Shown here: positions 29,933-38,320 of the stretch, in pieces
Position numbering within the stretch: the stretch's first letter is position 1
Layout: each line of letters opens with the position of its first letter
Origin: Phenylobacterium sp.
Lineage (GTDB): Bacteria; Pseudomonadota; Alphaproteobacteria; Caulobacterales; Caulobacteraceae
Reading direction: 5' to 3'
NCBI RefSeq assembly: GCF_030651755.1
Contig: NZ_JAUSBZ010000101.1
Location: 1 to 46,208, forward strand
DNA length: 46,208 nucleotides
Made by a program: the position numbers and the translations under genes
The notes under the pieces: generated by a model
What the model was told of the DNA's origin: nothing
Seen by the model: the letters and a program-made list of their open reading frames with translations, nothing else
Databases searched by the model: none

Positions 29933-32900
29933 CTAGATGTCCTCAACATAGAGAACGCCGGGGGCGGTCTTGAGCGCGCCGCGCACCGCGCCGTCCAGGG
30001 TGAACCGACCTGGCAGCTTGACCTCCACCTCGCGGCCCCCCTCCAGGGGCGCCGTCAGAATGACCTCGCCCCCGCGGGGGTTGGCCGCGCTTTCCAGGCG
30101 CCGCTTGAGGGCGTCGATCTCGGCGCTGCGGGGCGAGAGATGGACGCGAAGGCCAGCCACGGCGTTCTCAATGGCCTTTTCCACAGGCTCGGCCTCATCA
30201 CCGAAGAACCGAACCTCACCGTCCCGGGCCTTGGCGCGCACCTTGATCGAGACCGCCCGCCCCGGCTCAAGCACATCGCGGCAGCGGCGCAGGGACTCCG
30301 GCGGAAACAGCACCTCATACTCGCCGGTGGGATCTGACAGGGTGACGAAGGCGAACTTCTCGCCGCTGGACTGGGAGGCCCGCTCCTGCTTGCGGCGCAC
30401 CACGCCAGCCATACGGAACACCTCCGCCCCGGCCTCGGCCCGCACAATGACCTCAGTCAGCAACTCCGTGCGCCGACGGCGCAGCGCGGGCACCATGTCT
30501 TCCAGCGGGTGGCCCGACAGATAGAAGCCCACGGCCGCCAGTTCCTCGTCCAGCCGCTCCACCGGCGTCCACATCTCGGCCCGGGGCAGACGCGGGCGCC
30601 CGGCGCCGGCCTGATCTCCGCCGAACAGGCTCGCCTGCGCCGAGGCGCGATCGGCCGCGACGCTCTGGGCATAGGAGATCAGGGCGTCGGCGGCGGCCAC
30701 CAGCTGCGCCCGGTTGGGATGGATGGATTCGAAAGCCCCGGCCCGCGCCAAGGTCTCGAAGGTCCGCTTATTCACGTGACGGGGATCAACCCGCTCGACG
30801 AAGTCGAAGATGTCGCGGAAGGGGCCCCCTTCCCGCCGCAGCTCAGCCACATGCTCCATGGCCGCCAGCCCGACATTGCGGACCGCGCCAAGGGCATAGA
30901 GGACCTCGCCATTCTCCACCTCGAAATTGCCCCCTGAGCGGTTAATATCGGGGGCGCAGATCTTGACCCCAAACCGCTTGGCGTCCTGGTAGAAGACCGC
31001 CAGCTTGTCGGTATTGGCGATGTCGAGGCTCATGGAGGCGGCGAAGAACTCCACCGGCGCATTGGCCTTGAGCCAGGCCGTCTGGTAGGAGACGACCGCA
31101 TAGGCTGCGGCGTGACTCTTGTTGAAGCCATAGCCGGCGAACTTGTCCACCAGCTCGAAAATCGAAGCCGCCTGGCTCTCAGGCACCCCGCGTTCTGAGG
31201 CGCCGGCGACGAACATGGCCTTTTGCTGGGCCATTTCGTCCTTTTTCTTCTTACCCATCGCCCGGCGCAGGAGATCGGCGCCGCCTAGGGAGTAACCCGC
31301 CAGGATCTGGGCGATCTGCATCACCTGTTCCTGATAGACAATGATCCCGTAGGTCTCCTTGAGCACCGGCTCCAGGGAGGGATGCAGGTAGTCGATGGTC
31401 CGGCGGCCAAACTTGCAATCCACAAAGGCCGGGATGTTGTCCATCGGGCCCGGGCGATAGAGGGCGCCCACGGCGGTGACATCCTCGATGGAGTTGGGCC
31501 GCAGCTGCCGCAAGGTGTCGCGCATGCCCTGGCCTTCCATCTGGAAGACCCCCACCGTGTGCCCGGCCGACATCAGCTCATAGGTCTTGGCGTCATCCAC
31601 CGGCAGGACGCCCATATCGACCCGGGCGCCGCGCTGATCGAGGAATTTGAGCGCCTTGTCGATCACCGTCAGGGTCTTCAGGCCCAGGAAGTCGAACTTC
31701 ACCAGGCCTGCGCTCTCTACCCACTTCATGTTGAACTGGGTGGCCGGCAGGTCCGAGCGGGGGTCCTGATAAAGGGGCGTCAGCTCGGTCAGGGCGCGGT
31801 CGGCGATCACCACCCCGGCGGCGTGGGTGGAGGCGTTGCGGTAGAGGCCTTCCAGCTTCAGGGCCACATCCAGCAGCCGCGAAACCGCCTCATCCTCGTC
31901 CCTGGCGGCCCGCAGACGGGGCTCGATCTCGATGGCCTTGGCGAGCGTCACCGGATTGGCGGGATTGGCCGGCACCATCTTGGCCAGTCGGTCCACCTGG
32001 CCCAGCGGCAGCTGTAGCACCCGTCCGACATCGCGGAGCACGGCGCGGGCCTGCAGGGTGCCGAAGGTGATGATCTGGGCCACCCGGTCGCGGCCATAGC
32101 GCTGCTGCACATAGGAGATCACCTCCTCCCGCCGGTCCTGGCAGAAGTCGATGTCGAAGTCGGGCATGGAGACCCGTTCCGGATTCAGGAAGCGCTCGAA
32201 CAGCAGGCCATAGCGCAGGGGATCGAGGTCGGTGATGGTCAGGGAATAGGCCACAAGGGAGCCCGCCCCTGAGCCCCGCCCGGGCCCCACAGGAATGTCA
32301 TGGGCCTTGGCCCACTTGATGAAGTCCGCAACGATCAGGAAGTAGCCGGGGAAGCCCATCTCGGTGATGACCCCGATCTCTCGCTCCAGGCGTTCGAAAT
32401 ACTCCGTCTCTGGGGCATGACTGGCCTGGCCGGCGGCGATGCGGCCCTTGAGCCCCTCCCGCGCCTGATGGGCCAGTTCCTCGGCTTCGGTCCGATCCCC
32501 CTCGGTGGGAAACCGCGGCAGGATCGGATCACGCTTGCGGACCATGAAGGCGCAGCGCCGGGCGATCTCCAGGGTGTTGTCGCAGGCTTCCGGCAGATCG
32601 GCGAACAGGGCCCGCATGTCCGCGGCCGGTTTGAACCAGTGTTCCTGGCTGACCCGCCTGCGCTCATCCTGGCCGACAAAGGCCCCGTCGGCGATACACA
32701 GCAGGGCGTCATGGGCCGCGTGCATATCCTGTTGGGTGAAGTGGGCGTCATTGGTCGCCACCAGGGGGACGTCCATCTCGTAGGCGAAATCGACCAGTTC
32801 GGGCTCCGCCAAGGCTTGCGGAGCGAGGCCGTGGCGCTGGAGCTCCACATAGAACCGATCGCCGAACACCCGATGCATCTCAGCCAGGACCGCACGGCCC

Positions 32901-33376
32901 TCGGCCACCTTGCCAGCGGCCAGGAGCGGATCGGCCGGCCCATCCCAGCCGCCTGACAGCAGGATCAGTCCCTCGGCGTGATCGACCACCTTGGCCCAGG
33001 CGACCGCAGGCTCCTCAACGCCCCCGACACTGTCGATATAGGCCATGGACGACAGCCGGGAGAGGTTAAGATAGCCCGCCTCGCTTTGCGCCAGGAGCAC
33101 GATGGTGGGAGTCTTGGCCCACTTGTCGGGCTGTCGCTCGCCGAGACCGGTCACCGCCAGGGCGCAACCGACGATGGGCTGGACGCCCTGCCCCTGGGTG
33201 GCCACCGAGAATTCCAGGGCGCCATAGAGATTGGTCCGGTCGGTGAGCGCCACCGCCGGCATGCCGTCAGCGGCGGCCAGGGCGCCGATGACATCGGCCT
33301 TGATCGCCCCCTCCAGAAGGGAATAGGCCGAACGCACCCGCAGGTGAACGAAGCCCTCGTCCTGCTGCTGGTTCAT
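29933..33376 (-). CDS. dnaE: DNA polymerase III alpha subunit (replicative)
   Basis: DnaE is the catalytic subunit of the replicative polymerase. The 1147-residue protein has an N-terminal PHP domain (from [20 protein letters not shown], about 10-215). The polymerase core has two catalytic Asp in [14 protein letters not shown] (Asp406 and Asp408), and the third is in [28 protein letters not shown] and [20 protein letters not shown] are fingers motifs. A beta-clamp motif QASLF and a C-terminal OB domain follow. The ATG at 33376 follows GGAGGCGGAG. It lies 26 bases after the SidA-like ORF. It is DnaE1-type, not the shorter error-prone DnaE2. Confidence 0.98.
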   Translation of the reverse strand: MNQQQDEGFVHLRVRSAYSLLEGAIKADVIGALAAADGMPAVALTDRTNLYGALEFSVATQGQGVQPIVGCALAVTGLGERQPDKWAKTPTIVLLAQSEAGYLNLSRLSSMAYIDSVGGVEEPAVAWAKVVDHAEGLILLSGGWDGPADPLLAAGKVAEGRAVLAEMHRVFGDRFYVELQRHGLAPQALAEPELVDFAYEMDVPLVATNDAHFTQQDMHAAHDALLCIADGAFVGQDERRRVSQEHWFKPAADMRALFADLPEACDNTLEIARRCAFMVRKRDPILPRFPTEGDRTEAEELAHQAREGLKGRIAAGQASHAPETEYFERLEREIGVITEMGFPGYFLIVADFIKWAKAHDIPVGPGRGSGAGSLVAYSLTITDLDPLRYGLLFERFLNPERVSMPDFDIDFCQDRREEVISYVQQRYGRDRVAQIITFGTLQARAVLRDVGRVLQLPLGQVDRLAKMVPANPANPVTLAKAIEIEPRLRAARDEDEAVSRLLDVALKLEGLYRNASTHAAGVVIADRALTELTPLYQDPRSDLPATQFNMKWVESAGLVKFDFLGLKTLTVIDKALKFLDQRGARVDMGVLPVDDAKTYELMSAGHTVGVFQMEGQGMRDTLRQLRPNSIEDVTAVGALYRPGPMDNIPAFVDCKFGRRTIDYLHPSLEPVLKETYGIIVYQEQVMQIAQILAGYSLGGADLLRRAMGKKKKDEMAQQKAMFVAGASERGVPESQAASIFELVDKFAGYGFNKSHAAAYAVVSYQTAWLKANAPVEFFAASMSLDIANTDKLAVFYQDAKRFGVKICAPDINRSGGNFEVENGEVLYALGAVRNVGLAAMEHVAELRREGGPFRDIFDFVERVDPRHVNKRTFETLARAGAFESIHPNRAQLVAAADALISYAQSVAADRASAQASLFGGDQAGAGRPRLPRAEMWTPVERLDEELAAVGFYLSGHPLEDMVPALRRRRTELLTEVIVRAEAGAEVFRMAGVVRRKQERASQSSGEKFAFVTLSDPTGEYEVLFPPESLRRCRDVLEPGRAVSIKVRAKARDGEVRFFGDEAEPVEKAIENAVAGLRVHLSPRSAEIDALKRRLESAANPRGGEVILTAPLEGGREVEVKLPGRFTLDGAVRGALKTAPGVLYVEDI

Positions 33377-33402
33377 CTCCGCCTCCCCGGCCTGCGACAG
33401 CT

Positions 33403-33495
33403 TCACCCCACCAGATAGGCGAACTGGCAGACAACCCATACGAAGCCCGCCACCGAGGCAAAAGCCAGCGATTCCCGCGCCAGATGAATGACCAT
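33403..33495 (-). CDS. sidA: SidA-like SOS-induced small membrane peptide (division inhibitor)
   Basis: A 30-codon ORF encodes a peptide starting [17 protein letters not shown], with one membrane span covering roughly residues 8-28 (including [13 protein letters not shown]). The ATG at 33495 is preceded by the strong ribosome site AAGGGGGA, 5 bases away. Its promoter is covered by LexA boxes at 33514-33545. dnaE starts 26 bases downstream. Caulobacter crescentus SidA is a 29-residue inner-membrane peptide, repressed by LexA, that blocks division through FtsW/FtsN. Size, topology, SOS control and, as I recall, position beside dnaE all match. I could not align the two sequences, so orthology is inference. 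Confidence 0.75.
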   Translation of the reverse strand: MVIHLARESLAFASVAGFVWVVCQFAYLVG

Positions 33496-33513
33496 AACGT
33501 CCCCCTTGTGGAT

Positions 33514-33528
33514 GTTCCGGTTATGTTC
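33514..33528. promoter_or_regulatory. LexA box 1 in the sidA/glyoxalase divergent region
   Basis: GTTCCGGTTATGTTC is a perfect GTTC-N7-GTTC alphaproteobacterial LexA operator. It lies 19 bases upstream of the sidA ATG and spans the predicted -10 and start region of the sidA promoter. Confidence 0.88.
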
Positions 33529-33555
33529 TTATTCTGGTTTTGTTCTCACCGTCAA
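33527..33555 (-). promoter_or_regulatory. Putative sidA-dnaE promoter
   Basis: On the minus strand TTGACG (33555-33550) is a near-perfect -35 element. ATAAGA (33532-33527) lies 17 bases on as a -10 candidate. Both LexA boxes overlap this promoter, one inside the spacer and one across the -10. Confidence 0.5.
33531..33545. promoter_or_regulatory. LexA box 2 (imperfect) in the same region
   Basis: ATTCTGGTTTTGTTC is ATTC-N7-GTTC, one mismatch from the consensus and in the same orientation as box 1. The two boxes are offset by 17 bases, which would place two LexA dimers side by side on the sidA promoter. Confidence 0.55.
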
Positions 33556-33586
33556 CCCTGCCCTCCACGGGCGAACGGAGACCTCC

Positions 33587-34009
33587 ATGGACCAGCGGCT
33601 CAGCCTGATCACGCTCGGGGTGGACGACCTGCCCCGCGCCCGGAATTTCTACGAGAATGGACTGGGCTGGCGGCCCGTCAGCGCGACAGAAGACGTATGC
33701 TTCTACCAGCTGCCCGGCCTCGCCCTGGGACTGTTCGGCCGCGCCGCCCTTGCTGAAGACGCCAGGCGCCCGATCGACGGGAGCTTCAGCGGCGTGACCA
33801 TCGCCATCAACGAGCCCAGCCGCGAGGCGGTCGACGCCACCTTCGCCGAGGCCCTCGCCGCCGGGGCGCAGGCCTTAAAGGCGCCCGAACCGGTATTTTG
33901 GGGTGGTTATTCCGGCTATTTCGCCGATCTGGACGGCCATGTGTGGGAGGTGGCGCACAATCCAGGCAGCGTGATCGGCGCCGACGGCTCGACCACCTTC
34001 GGCGCTTAA
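33587..34009 (+). CDS. VOC-superfamily (glyoxalase/bleomycin-resistance-like) protein
   Basis: The 140-residue protein has the paired beta-alpha-beta-beta-beta modules of the vicinal oxygen chelate fold. Module 1 is about 1-60 (SLITLGVDDLPRARNFYENG, LGLFGR). Module 2 is about 68-130 (TIAINEPSREAVDATFAEAL, then YSGYFADLDGHVWEVAHN with the conserved C-terminal Glu metal ligand). Substrate is unknown. The ATG at 33587 is chosen over an upstream start at 33488, because the longer frame would run through the LexA boxes and encodes no VOC sequence. It is divergent from sidA and may share its SOS operators. Confidence 0.85.
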   Translation: MDQRLSLITLGVDDLPRARNFYENGLGWRPVSATEDVCFYQLPGLALGLFGRAALAEDARRPIDGSFSGVTIAINEPSREAVDATFAEALAAGAQALKAPEPVFWGGYSGYFADLDGHVWEVAHNPGSVIGADGSTTFGA

Positions 34010-34020
34010 GTCCTCCGCCC

Positions 34021-34713
34021 CTAGAACAGCGAGTGGGGCTCCAGATGCCCGTCCTTCAGGGCCAGCACACGGTCCATATGCCGGGCCAGTTCGAGATTGT
34101 GGGTGGCGATGACCGCCGCCACGCCCGTCTCCCGGGCCAGGCGATAGAGGCTGTCGAACACCTCGCTGGAGGTGGTCGGATCGAGGTTTCCGGTGGGCTC
34201 GTCGGCCAGGAGCAGCCGCGGCGCATTGGCCAGGGCGCGGGCGAGCGCCACCCGCTGCTGCTCGCCCCCGGACATCTGGGCGGGCTGATGGTCCACCCGC
34301 TCCGCCAGGCCAAGCTGTCCCAGAAGCATGGCCGCCCGTTCCCGGGCCGCCTCATGGTCCTGACCGGCGATCATCATCGGCAGGGCCACATTGTCCAGGG
34401 CGCTGAACTCGGCCAGCAGGTGGTGGAACTGATAGACGAAGCCGATGGAGCCCAGGCGCACTCGGGTGCGCGCCCGCTCGTTCAGGGTCGAGCAGTCGCG
34501 CCCCTCAATGAAGATCTGACCAGCATTGGGGCGCTCCAGCAGACCTGCGGCGTGCAGGAGCGATGACTTGCCCGATCCGGATGGTCCGATCAGGCCGACG
34601 ATCTCACCGGGCGAAACATCCAGATCGACGCCGCGCAGGACGGTCAGGCTGCGATCACCGGTGACATAGGTGCGCTCCAGACCGCGCACCGCCAGGACGG
34701 GGGCCTCACTCAT
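34021..34713 (-). CDS. lolD: Lipoprotein-releasing ABC transporter ATP-binding protein
   Basis: LolD powers release of mature lipoproteins from the inner membrane to LolA. The 230-residue ATPase has Walker [10 protein letters not shown] (about 43-51), a Q-loop at [16 protein letters not shown], the ABC signature [15 protein letters not shown], Walker [13 protein letters not shown] and the switch His in [10 protein letters not shown]. It belongs to the MacB/LolD group. It overlaps the end of the permease gene by 8 bases, and is the last gene of the proS-lolC/E-lolD run. It is convergent with the VOC gene. Confidence 0.95.
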   Translation of the reverse strand: MSEAPVLAVRGLERTYVTGDRSLTVLRGVDLDVSPGEIVGLIGPSGSGKSSLLHAAGLLERPNAGQIFIEGRDCSTLNERARTRVRLGSIGFVYQFHHLLAEFSALDNVALPMMIAGQDHEAARERAAMLLGQLGLAERVDHQPAQMSGGEQQRVALARALANAPRLLLADEPTGNLDPTTSSEVFDSLYRLARETGVAAVIATHNLELARHMDRVLALKDGHLEPHSLF

Positions 34714-35980
34714 ATCGAAGAGCCTCCACCGGATCGAGACGCGAGGCCCGCAGGGCTGGCGGCAGGGTCGCCAGGAATGAGACGGCCAGGGCCCAACCGA
34801 CCACGATCATCACCTCCAGGGGGTCCACCTTGGCCGGGATGTGGGCCAGGTAATAGATGTCGGAGCTGAACACCTCAGCCCCCGTCGCCCATTCCACCGC
34901 GTTCTGGATCGGCCCGATGAAAACGCAGAACAGCACGCCAAGGACGAGGCCCACCAGGGTGCCCAGGGCGCCCACAGAGGCCCCGGCCATGAAGAATATC
35001 CGCAGGATCGCCCCACGTCCGGCCCCCATGGTGCGCAGGATGGCGATGTCGCGGCCCTTGTTCTTCACCAGCATGACGAGGCCGGAAATGATGTTCATCG
35101 CCGCGATGGCGACGATCAGCATCAGGATCAGCCGCATGACGCTGCGCTCGATCTTCAGGGCGTTCCAGAAGCTGGCGTTGCGCTGGGTCCAGTCGGTGAC
35201 GATGGCGCCTGGTCCGGCCAGCTCGGCGATGGCCGACTTCATGGCCGGGGCGCGATCGGGATCGGCCACGCGGACCTCCACCACATCGACCATGCCCTCG
35301 CGGGCGAAGAACAGCTGGGCCTGCTCCAGGGGCATGTAGATGAAGAGCTGGTCGTACTCGCTCATGCCGACGCTGAAGGTGCCGCCGACCGTGTAGGTCT
35401 TGCGCTGGGGCGTGTAGCCAAAGGCCGTCGCCCCGCCGCTGGGGGAAATGAGCGTCAGGGGATCGCCCGGCTGCACCCCGAGGGTTTCCGCCAGCCGGTC
35501 TCCCACCAGCACGAGATCGCCGCCATATTCCCCGGCGCCGAAGCCTTCCAGCGACCCGCGCACAATGTTTCCCGAGACGATCTCGGTGCGCCTCAGATCA
35601 GGCTCGCTGATCCCGCGCACCACAGCGCCGCTGATCTGTCCCTGACCAAGGGCCATGGCTTGGGCCTCCACCAGGGGGGAGGCCTGGGTCACCCCGGGCA
35701 GACCCGCGATCTGACCGGCCAGGGTCTGGACCTCGGGCTCGTAGAGGGATCCGCCGGACACATAGACGTGGCCGTTGAAGCCGAGGGTCCGATCCAGCAG
35801 TTCGGTGCGGAAGCCGTTCATCACCGACATGACGATGATCAGCACGGCCACCGCCAGCATGATGCCGACGAAGGAGATGATCGAGATCAGCGCCACCCCG
35901 CCCTGGCTGCGCTTGGCCCGCAGATAGCGACCGGCGAGCATGCGCTCCCAGCGTCCGAAGGGCGCGGCCACTGTGCTCAC
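34706..35980 (-). CDS. lolC: Lipoprotein-releasing ABC transporter permease (LolC/LolE family)
   Basis: This 424-residue permease has one N-terminal helix (about 27-52, [20 protein letters not shown]). A large periplasmic MacB-PCD domain covers about 55-270. Three C-terminal helices (about 275-415) form the FtsX-like domain, ending DPVEALRYE. It pairs with LolD. Only one permease gene is present here, so the complex is probably a homodimer of a LolF/LolC-type protein, or a second gene lies elsewhere. Start overlaps the proS stop by 4 bases. Confidence 0.93.
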   Translation of the reverse strand: MSTVAAPFGRWERMLAGRYLRAKRSQGGVALISIISFVGIMLAVAVLIIVMSVMNGFRTELLDRTLGFNGHVYVSGGSLYEPEVQTLAGQIAGLPGVTQASPLVEAQAMALGQGQISGAVVRGISEPDLRRTEIVSGNIVRGSLEGFGAGEYGGDLVLVGDRLAETLGVQPGDPLTLISPSGGATAFGYTPQRKTYTVGGTFSVGMSEYDQLFIYMPLEQAQLFFAREGMVDVVEVRVADPDRAPAMKSAIAELAGPGAIVTDWTQRNASFWNALKIERSVMRLILMLIVAIAAMNIISGLVMLVKNKGRDIAILRTMGAGRGAILRIFFMAGASVGALGTLVGLVLGVLFCVFIGPIQNAVEWATGAEVFSSDIYYLAHIPAKVDPLEVMIVVGWALAVSFLATLPPALRASRLDPVEALRYE

Positions 35981-37293
35981 GCGATGATCGCCTTCAATGC
36001 GTCTTCCAAAGGCAAGGACTGGCGCTCCCCCGTGGCCCGCCGCTTCAGCTCAACCTTGCCCTCGGCCACACCCTTGGGCCCGACGATGATCTGCCAGGGC
36101 GCCCCGATCAGATCCATGGCGGCGAACTTTGCGCCGGGTCGTTCGTCGGTGTCGTCCAGCAGGGGGTCCTTGCCGGCGTCGCGCAGGGCGCCATAGGCCT
36201 GCTCGCAGGCCAGATCCACCGCCGAGTCCCCGGGGCGGAGATTGATCACCGCCACGCCGAAGGGCGCCACGGAATCGGGCCAGATGATGCCGGCGGCGTC
36301 ATGGCTGGCCTCGATGATCCCGCCCACCAGACGCGAGACGCCGACGCCGTAGGAGCCGCCGTGGATCGGGCGTTCCTGACCGTCCGGCCCGGTGACGACT
36401 GCGCGCATGGGCTTGGAGTACTTCTCACCAAAATAGAAGATATGGCCGACCTCGATGCCCCGGGCCGAGAGGCGGTCGGACTCGTTCACTTCAGACTCAA
36501 AGCGAGCCTGGTCGTGCATGTCCTCGGTCGCCGCATAAAGCGCCGTGCGCTGGTCGACGATGGGCTGCAGATCGCCGTCCCAGTCGACATCGCCAGGGGC
36601 CGGCATTTCCACCAGGTCGCGGTGACAGAAGACCTGGCTTTCACCGGTTTCGGCCAGGATGATGAACTCGTGGCTGAGATCGCCGCCGATGGGGCCAGGG
36701 TCGGCGCGCATGGGCACAGCCTTCAGTCCCAGCCGGGCGAAGGTGTTCAGATAGGCCACAAACATGCGGTTGTACGACCGACGGGCGGCGGCCTCGTCGA
36801 TATCGAAGGAATAGGCGTCCTTCATCAGGAACTCGCGGCCACGCATGACGCCGAACCGGGGGCGGCGCTCGTCACGGAACTTCCACTGGATGTTGTAGAA
36901 GTTCTTGGGCAGCTCCTTGTAGCTCTTCACGTGCGCGCGGAAGATGTCTGTGATGACCTCCTCGGCGGTAGGTCCGTAGAGGAGATCGCGCTCGTGGCGG
37001 TCCTTGATGCGCAGCATCTCGTCGCCATAATCGTCATAGCGCCCGCTCTCGCGCCACAGGTCGGCCAGCTGCAGGGTGGGCATCAGCACCTCGATGGCGC
37101 CGGCCCGGTCCATTTCCTCGCGGACGATCTGCTCGATCTTCTTCAGCACCCGCAGTCCGAGCGGCAGCCAGGCATAGATGCCGGCGGCCTCCTGACGAAT
37201 CATTCCGGCCCGCAGCATCAGCTGATGCGAGGCGATCTGGGCGTCGGAGGGCGCCTCACGCAGGGTGGGAATGAAATAGCGCGACAGACGCAT
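35977..37293 (-). CDS. proS: Prolyl-tRNA synthetase (alphaproteobacterial type, no editing insert)
   Basis: ProS charges tRNA-Pro. The 438-residue class II enzyme has motif 1 ([20 protein letters not shown]), motif 2 ([20 protein letters not shown]) and motif 3 ([18 protein letters not shown]), then the anticodon-binding domain (about 340-438). The roughly 180-residue INS editing domain of E. coli ProRS is missing between motifs 2 and 3. This is typical of alphaproteobacteria, where a free-standing ProXp-ala protein edits Ala-tRNA-Pro. It has its own promoter upstream, after a terminator, and leads the lolC-lolD pair. Confidence 0.96.
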   Translation of the reverse strand: MRLSRYFIPTLREAPSDAQIASHQLMLRAGMIRQEAAGIYAWLPLGLRVLKKIEQIVREEMDRAGAIEVLMPTLQLADLWRESGRYDDYGDEMLRIKDRHERDLLYGPTAEEVITDIFRAHVKSYKELPKNFYNIQWKFRDERRPRFGVMRGREFLMKDAYSFDIDEAAARRSYNRMFVAYLNTFARLGLKAVPMRADPGPIGGDLSHEFIILAETGESQVFCHRDLVEMPAPGDVDWDGDLQPIVDQRTALYAATEDMHDQARFESEVNESDRLSARGIEVGHIFYFGEKYSKPMRAVVTGPDGQERPIHGGSYGVGVSRLVGGIIEASHDAAGIIWPDSVAPFGVAVINLRPGDSAVDLACEQAYGALRDAGKDPLLDDTDERPGAKFAAMDLIGAPWQIIVGPKGVAEGKVELKRRATGERQSLPLEDALKAIIA

Positions 37294-37333
37294 TCGGCGG
37301 GCCTTCGGATACGAAACTCGGACGGGAGGCCCT

Positions 37334-37362
37334 GATTAGCCCTGTGCGTCCGACCTTGGCAA
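37334..37362 (-). promoter_or_regulatory. Putative proS promoter
   Basis: On the minus strand TTGCCA (37362-37357) and CTAATC (37339-37334), in the context GCTAATC, are separated by 17 bases. The leader would be about 33 bases. It lies just after the terminator, as expected for a new transcription unit. Confidence 0.5.
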
Positions 37363-37372
37363 TCGAAGCGGC

Positions 37373-37408
37373 GAAAAGAAGGCCGCCTGCCATAGGCGGG
37401 CGGCCTTC
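37373..37408 (-). terminator. Rho-independent terminator of the nuo-birA-coaX-rnj-mce-DUF1467 run
   Basis: GAAGGCCGCC at 37378-37387 pairs perfectly over 10 bp with GGCGGCCTTC at 37399-37408 around an 11-base loop. On the minus strand the stem is followed by TTTTC (37377-37373). There is no T-run on the plus strand, so it is oriented for the minus-strand operon. Confidence 0.8.
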
Positions 37409-37597
37409 AAGTTGGTCATCGGGGAAAACGCGCGCAAGCCGGCCGGACCGGTTTGGCTGATCTCAATGTAACCCCCGTAACATGGGTGATGAATCGCCAA
37501 GACCTGATCGGCGCGATGCCGATCAGCTTCGCTCAAAATCCAGGCGTTGAGCCCGATTGCGTCTTCAGAACGCGCAAGGCCTGGGCGCCGCCAGGGC

Positions 37598-37858
37598 CTA
37601 GAAGTTCGCCGCGCCGCTCGGCATGGGCACGAGGCCCAGCTTGATCACCAGGAAGACCACGGCGAAAACGATGGCCGAAACCCAGGTCGTGGTGATGAAC
37701 TTGCGCTTGAGCTTGGGGTCCACCGGGGCGCCCGGATCCCCACCGTCACCCTTGTCAATCCCGGCCTCTGCATGGCTGATCGTGCCCAGGGGAAGGATGG
37801 TGAACAACACCACCCACCAGATGATCAGGTAGATGGCGATCGCCGTCGTGACACCCAT
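37598..37858 (-). CDS. DUF1467 family small membrane protein
   Basis: The 86-residue protein has two membrane helices: about 5-28 (AIAIYLIIWWVVLFTILPLG) and about 56-77 (TTWVSAIVFAVVFLVIKLGL). A polar loop with many Asp, Gly and Lys lies between them. The IIWWVVLF start and the DPKLKRKF segment before helix 2 are typical of the alphaproteobacterial DUF1467 family. Function is unknown. Its ATG overlaps the mce TGA by one base (TGATG). It is the last gene of the operon before the terminator, where it is commonly found in alphaproteobacteria next to mce and proS. Confidence 0.88.
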   Translation of the reverse strand: MGVTTAIAIYLIIWWVVLFTILPLGTISHAEAGIDKGDGGDPGAPVDPKLKRKFITTTWVSAIVFAVVFLVIKLGLVPMPSGAANF

Positions 37859-38280
37859 CAGTGGCTCTCCTTAGGAGTTTCCATCAGCTCAACCAGAACG
37901 CCGCCCATATTCTTCGGATGGACGAAGATAACCGGCGTTCCATGCGCGCCGATCCTCGGCTCGCCGGTCCCGAGGACCGTGGCGCCCTTGGCCCGCATCT
38001 CGTCGCGGGCCACCAGAATATCCTCAACCTCAAAACAGATGTGATGCTGCCCGCCCGCCGGGTTTTTGGCCAGGAAGCCGACCAGTGGCGAATTCTCGCC
38101 CAGGGGCTCGATCAGCTCGATCTGCGAATTGGGCAGGTTGACGAAGCAGACCCAGACCCCCTGCTCCTCCATCGCCCACTTCTCGGTGATGGAGGTGGCG
38201 CCCAGCACGTCGCGATACATGCGCACGGCGTCGTCGATGGAGGGGGTGGCCACGCCCACATGGTTCAGTTTTCCGATCAT
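37858..38280 (-). CDS. mce: Methylmalonyl-CoA epimerase
   Basis: Mce interconverts the (2R) and (2S) forms of methylmalonyl-CoA in propionate metabolism, or in the ethylmalonyl-CoA pathway where that exists. The 140-residue VOC protein starts with KLNHVGVATPSIDDAVRMYR. It has the metal ligands in HVGVA (His), GGQHHICFEVEDI (His) and GGVLVELME (Glu). HPKNMGG is the family signature. The sequence is clearly closer to epimerases than to general glyoxalases. The methylmalonyl-CoA mutase genes are not in the window. Confidence 0.93.
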   Translation of the reverse strand: MIGKLNHVGVATPSIDDAVRMYRDVLGATSITEKWAMEEQGVWVCFVNLPNSQIELIEPLGENSPLVGFLAKNPAGGQHHICFEVEDILVARDEMRAKGATVLGTGEPRIGAHGTPVIFVHPKNMGGVLVELMETPKESH

Positions 38281-38320
38281 GGCCCCGGTATACGCCCCCT
38301 GCCCCTACGGCGCGAAGACC

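Larger units (their letters stand above)
37294..37597. other. Intergenic region between DUF1467 gene and proS
   Basis: These 304 bases hold no convincing gene. A 66-codon frame at 37336-37536 starts with TTG and runs through the terminator hairpin. The region contains the proS promoter, a rho-independent terminator, and a 9-bp perfect hairpin at 37504-37526 (CTGATCGGC and GCCGATCAG around a 5-base loop) about 70 bases after the DUF1467 stop. It looks like a structured 3' UTR followed by a fresh promoter. Confidence 0.7.

Noticed and set aside
29933..33439. N-terminal extension of DnaE up to 33439
   Set aside because: The extra 21 residues overlap the SidA-like ORF in another frame. The ATG at 33376 has the better ribosome site and gives the normal start.
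33488..33586. Upstream start for the VOC protein
   Set aside because: These 33 codons contain both LexA boxes and encode no VOC-like sequence.
37336..37536. 66-codon frame in the DUF1467-proS gap
   Set aside because: TTG start, no ribosome site, and its body contains both the 10-bp terminator stem and the proS promoter.
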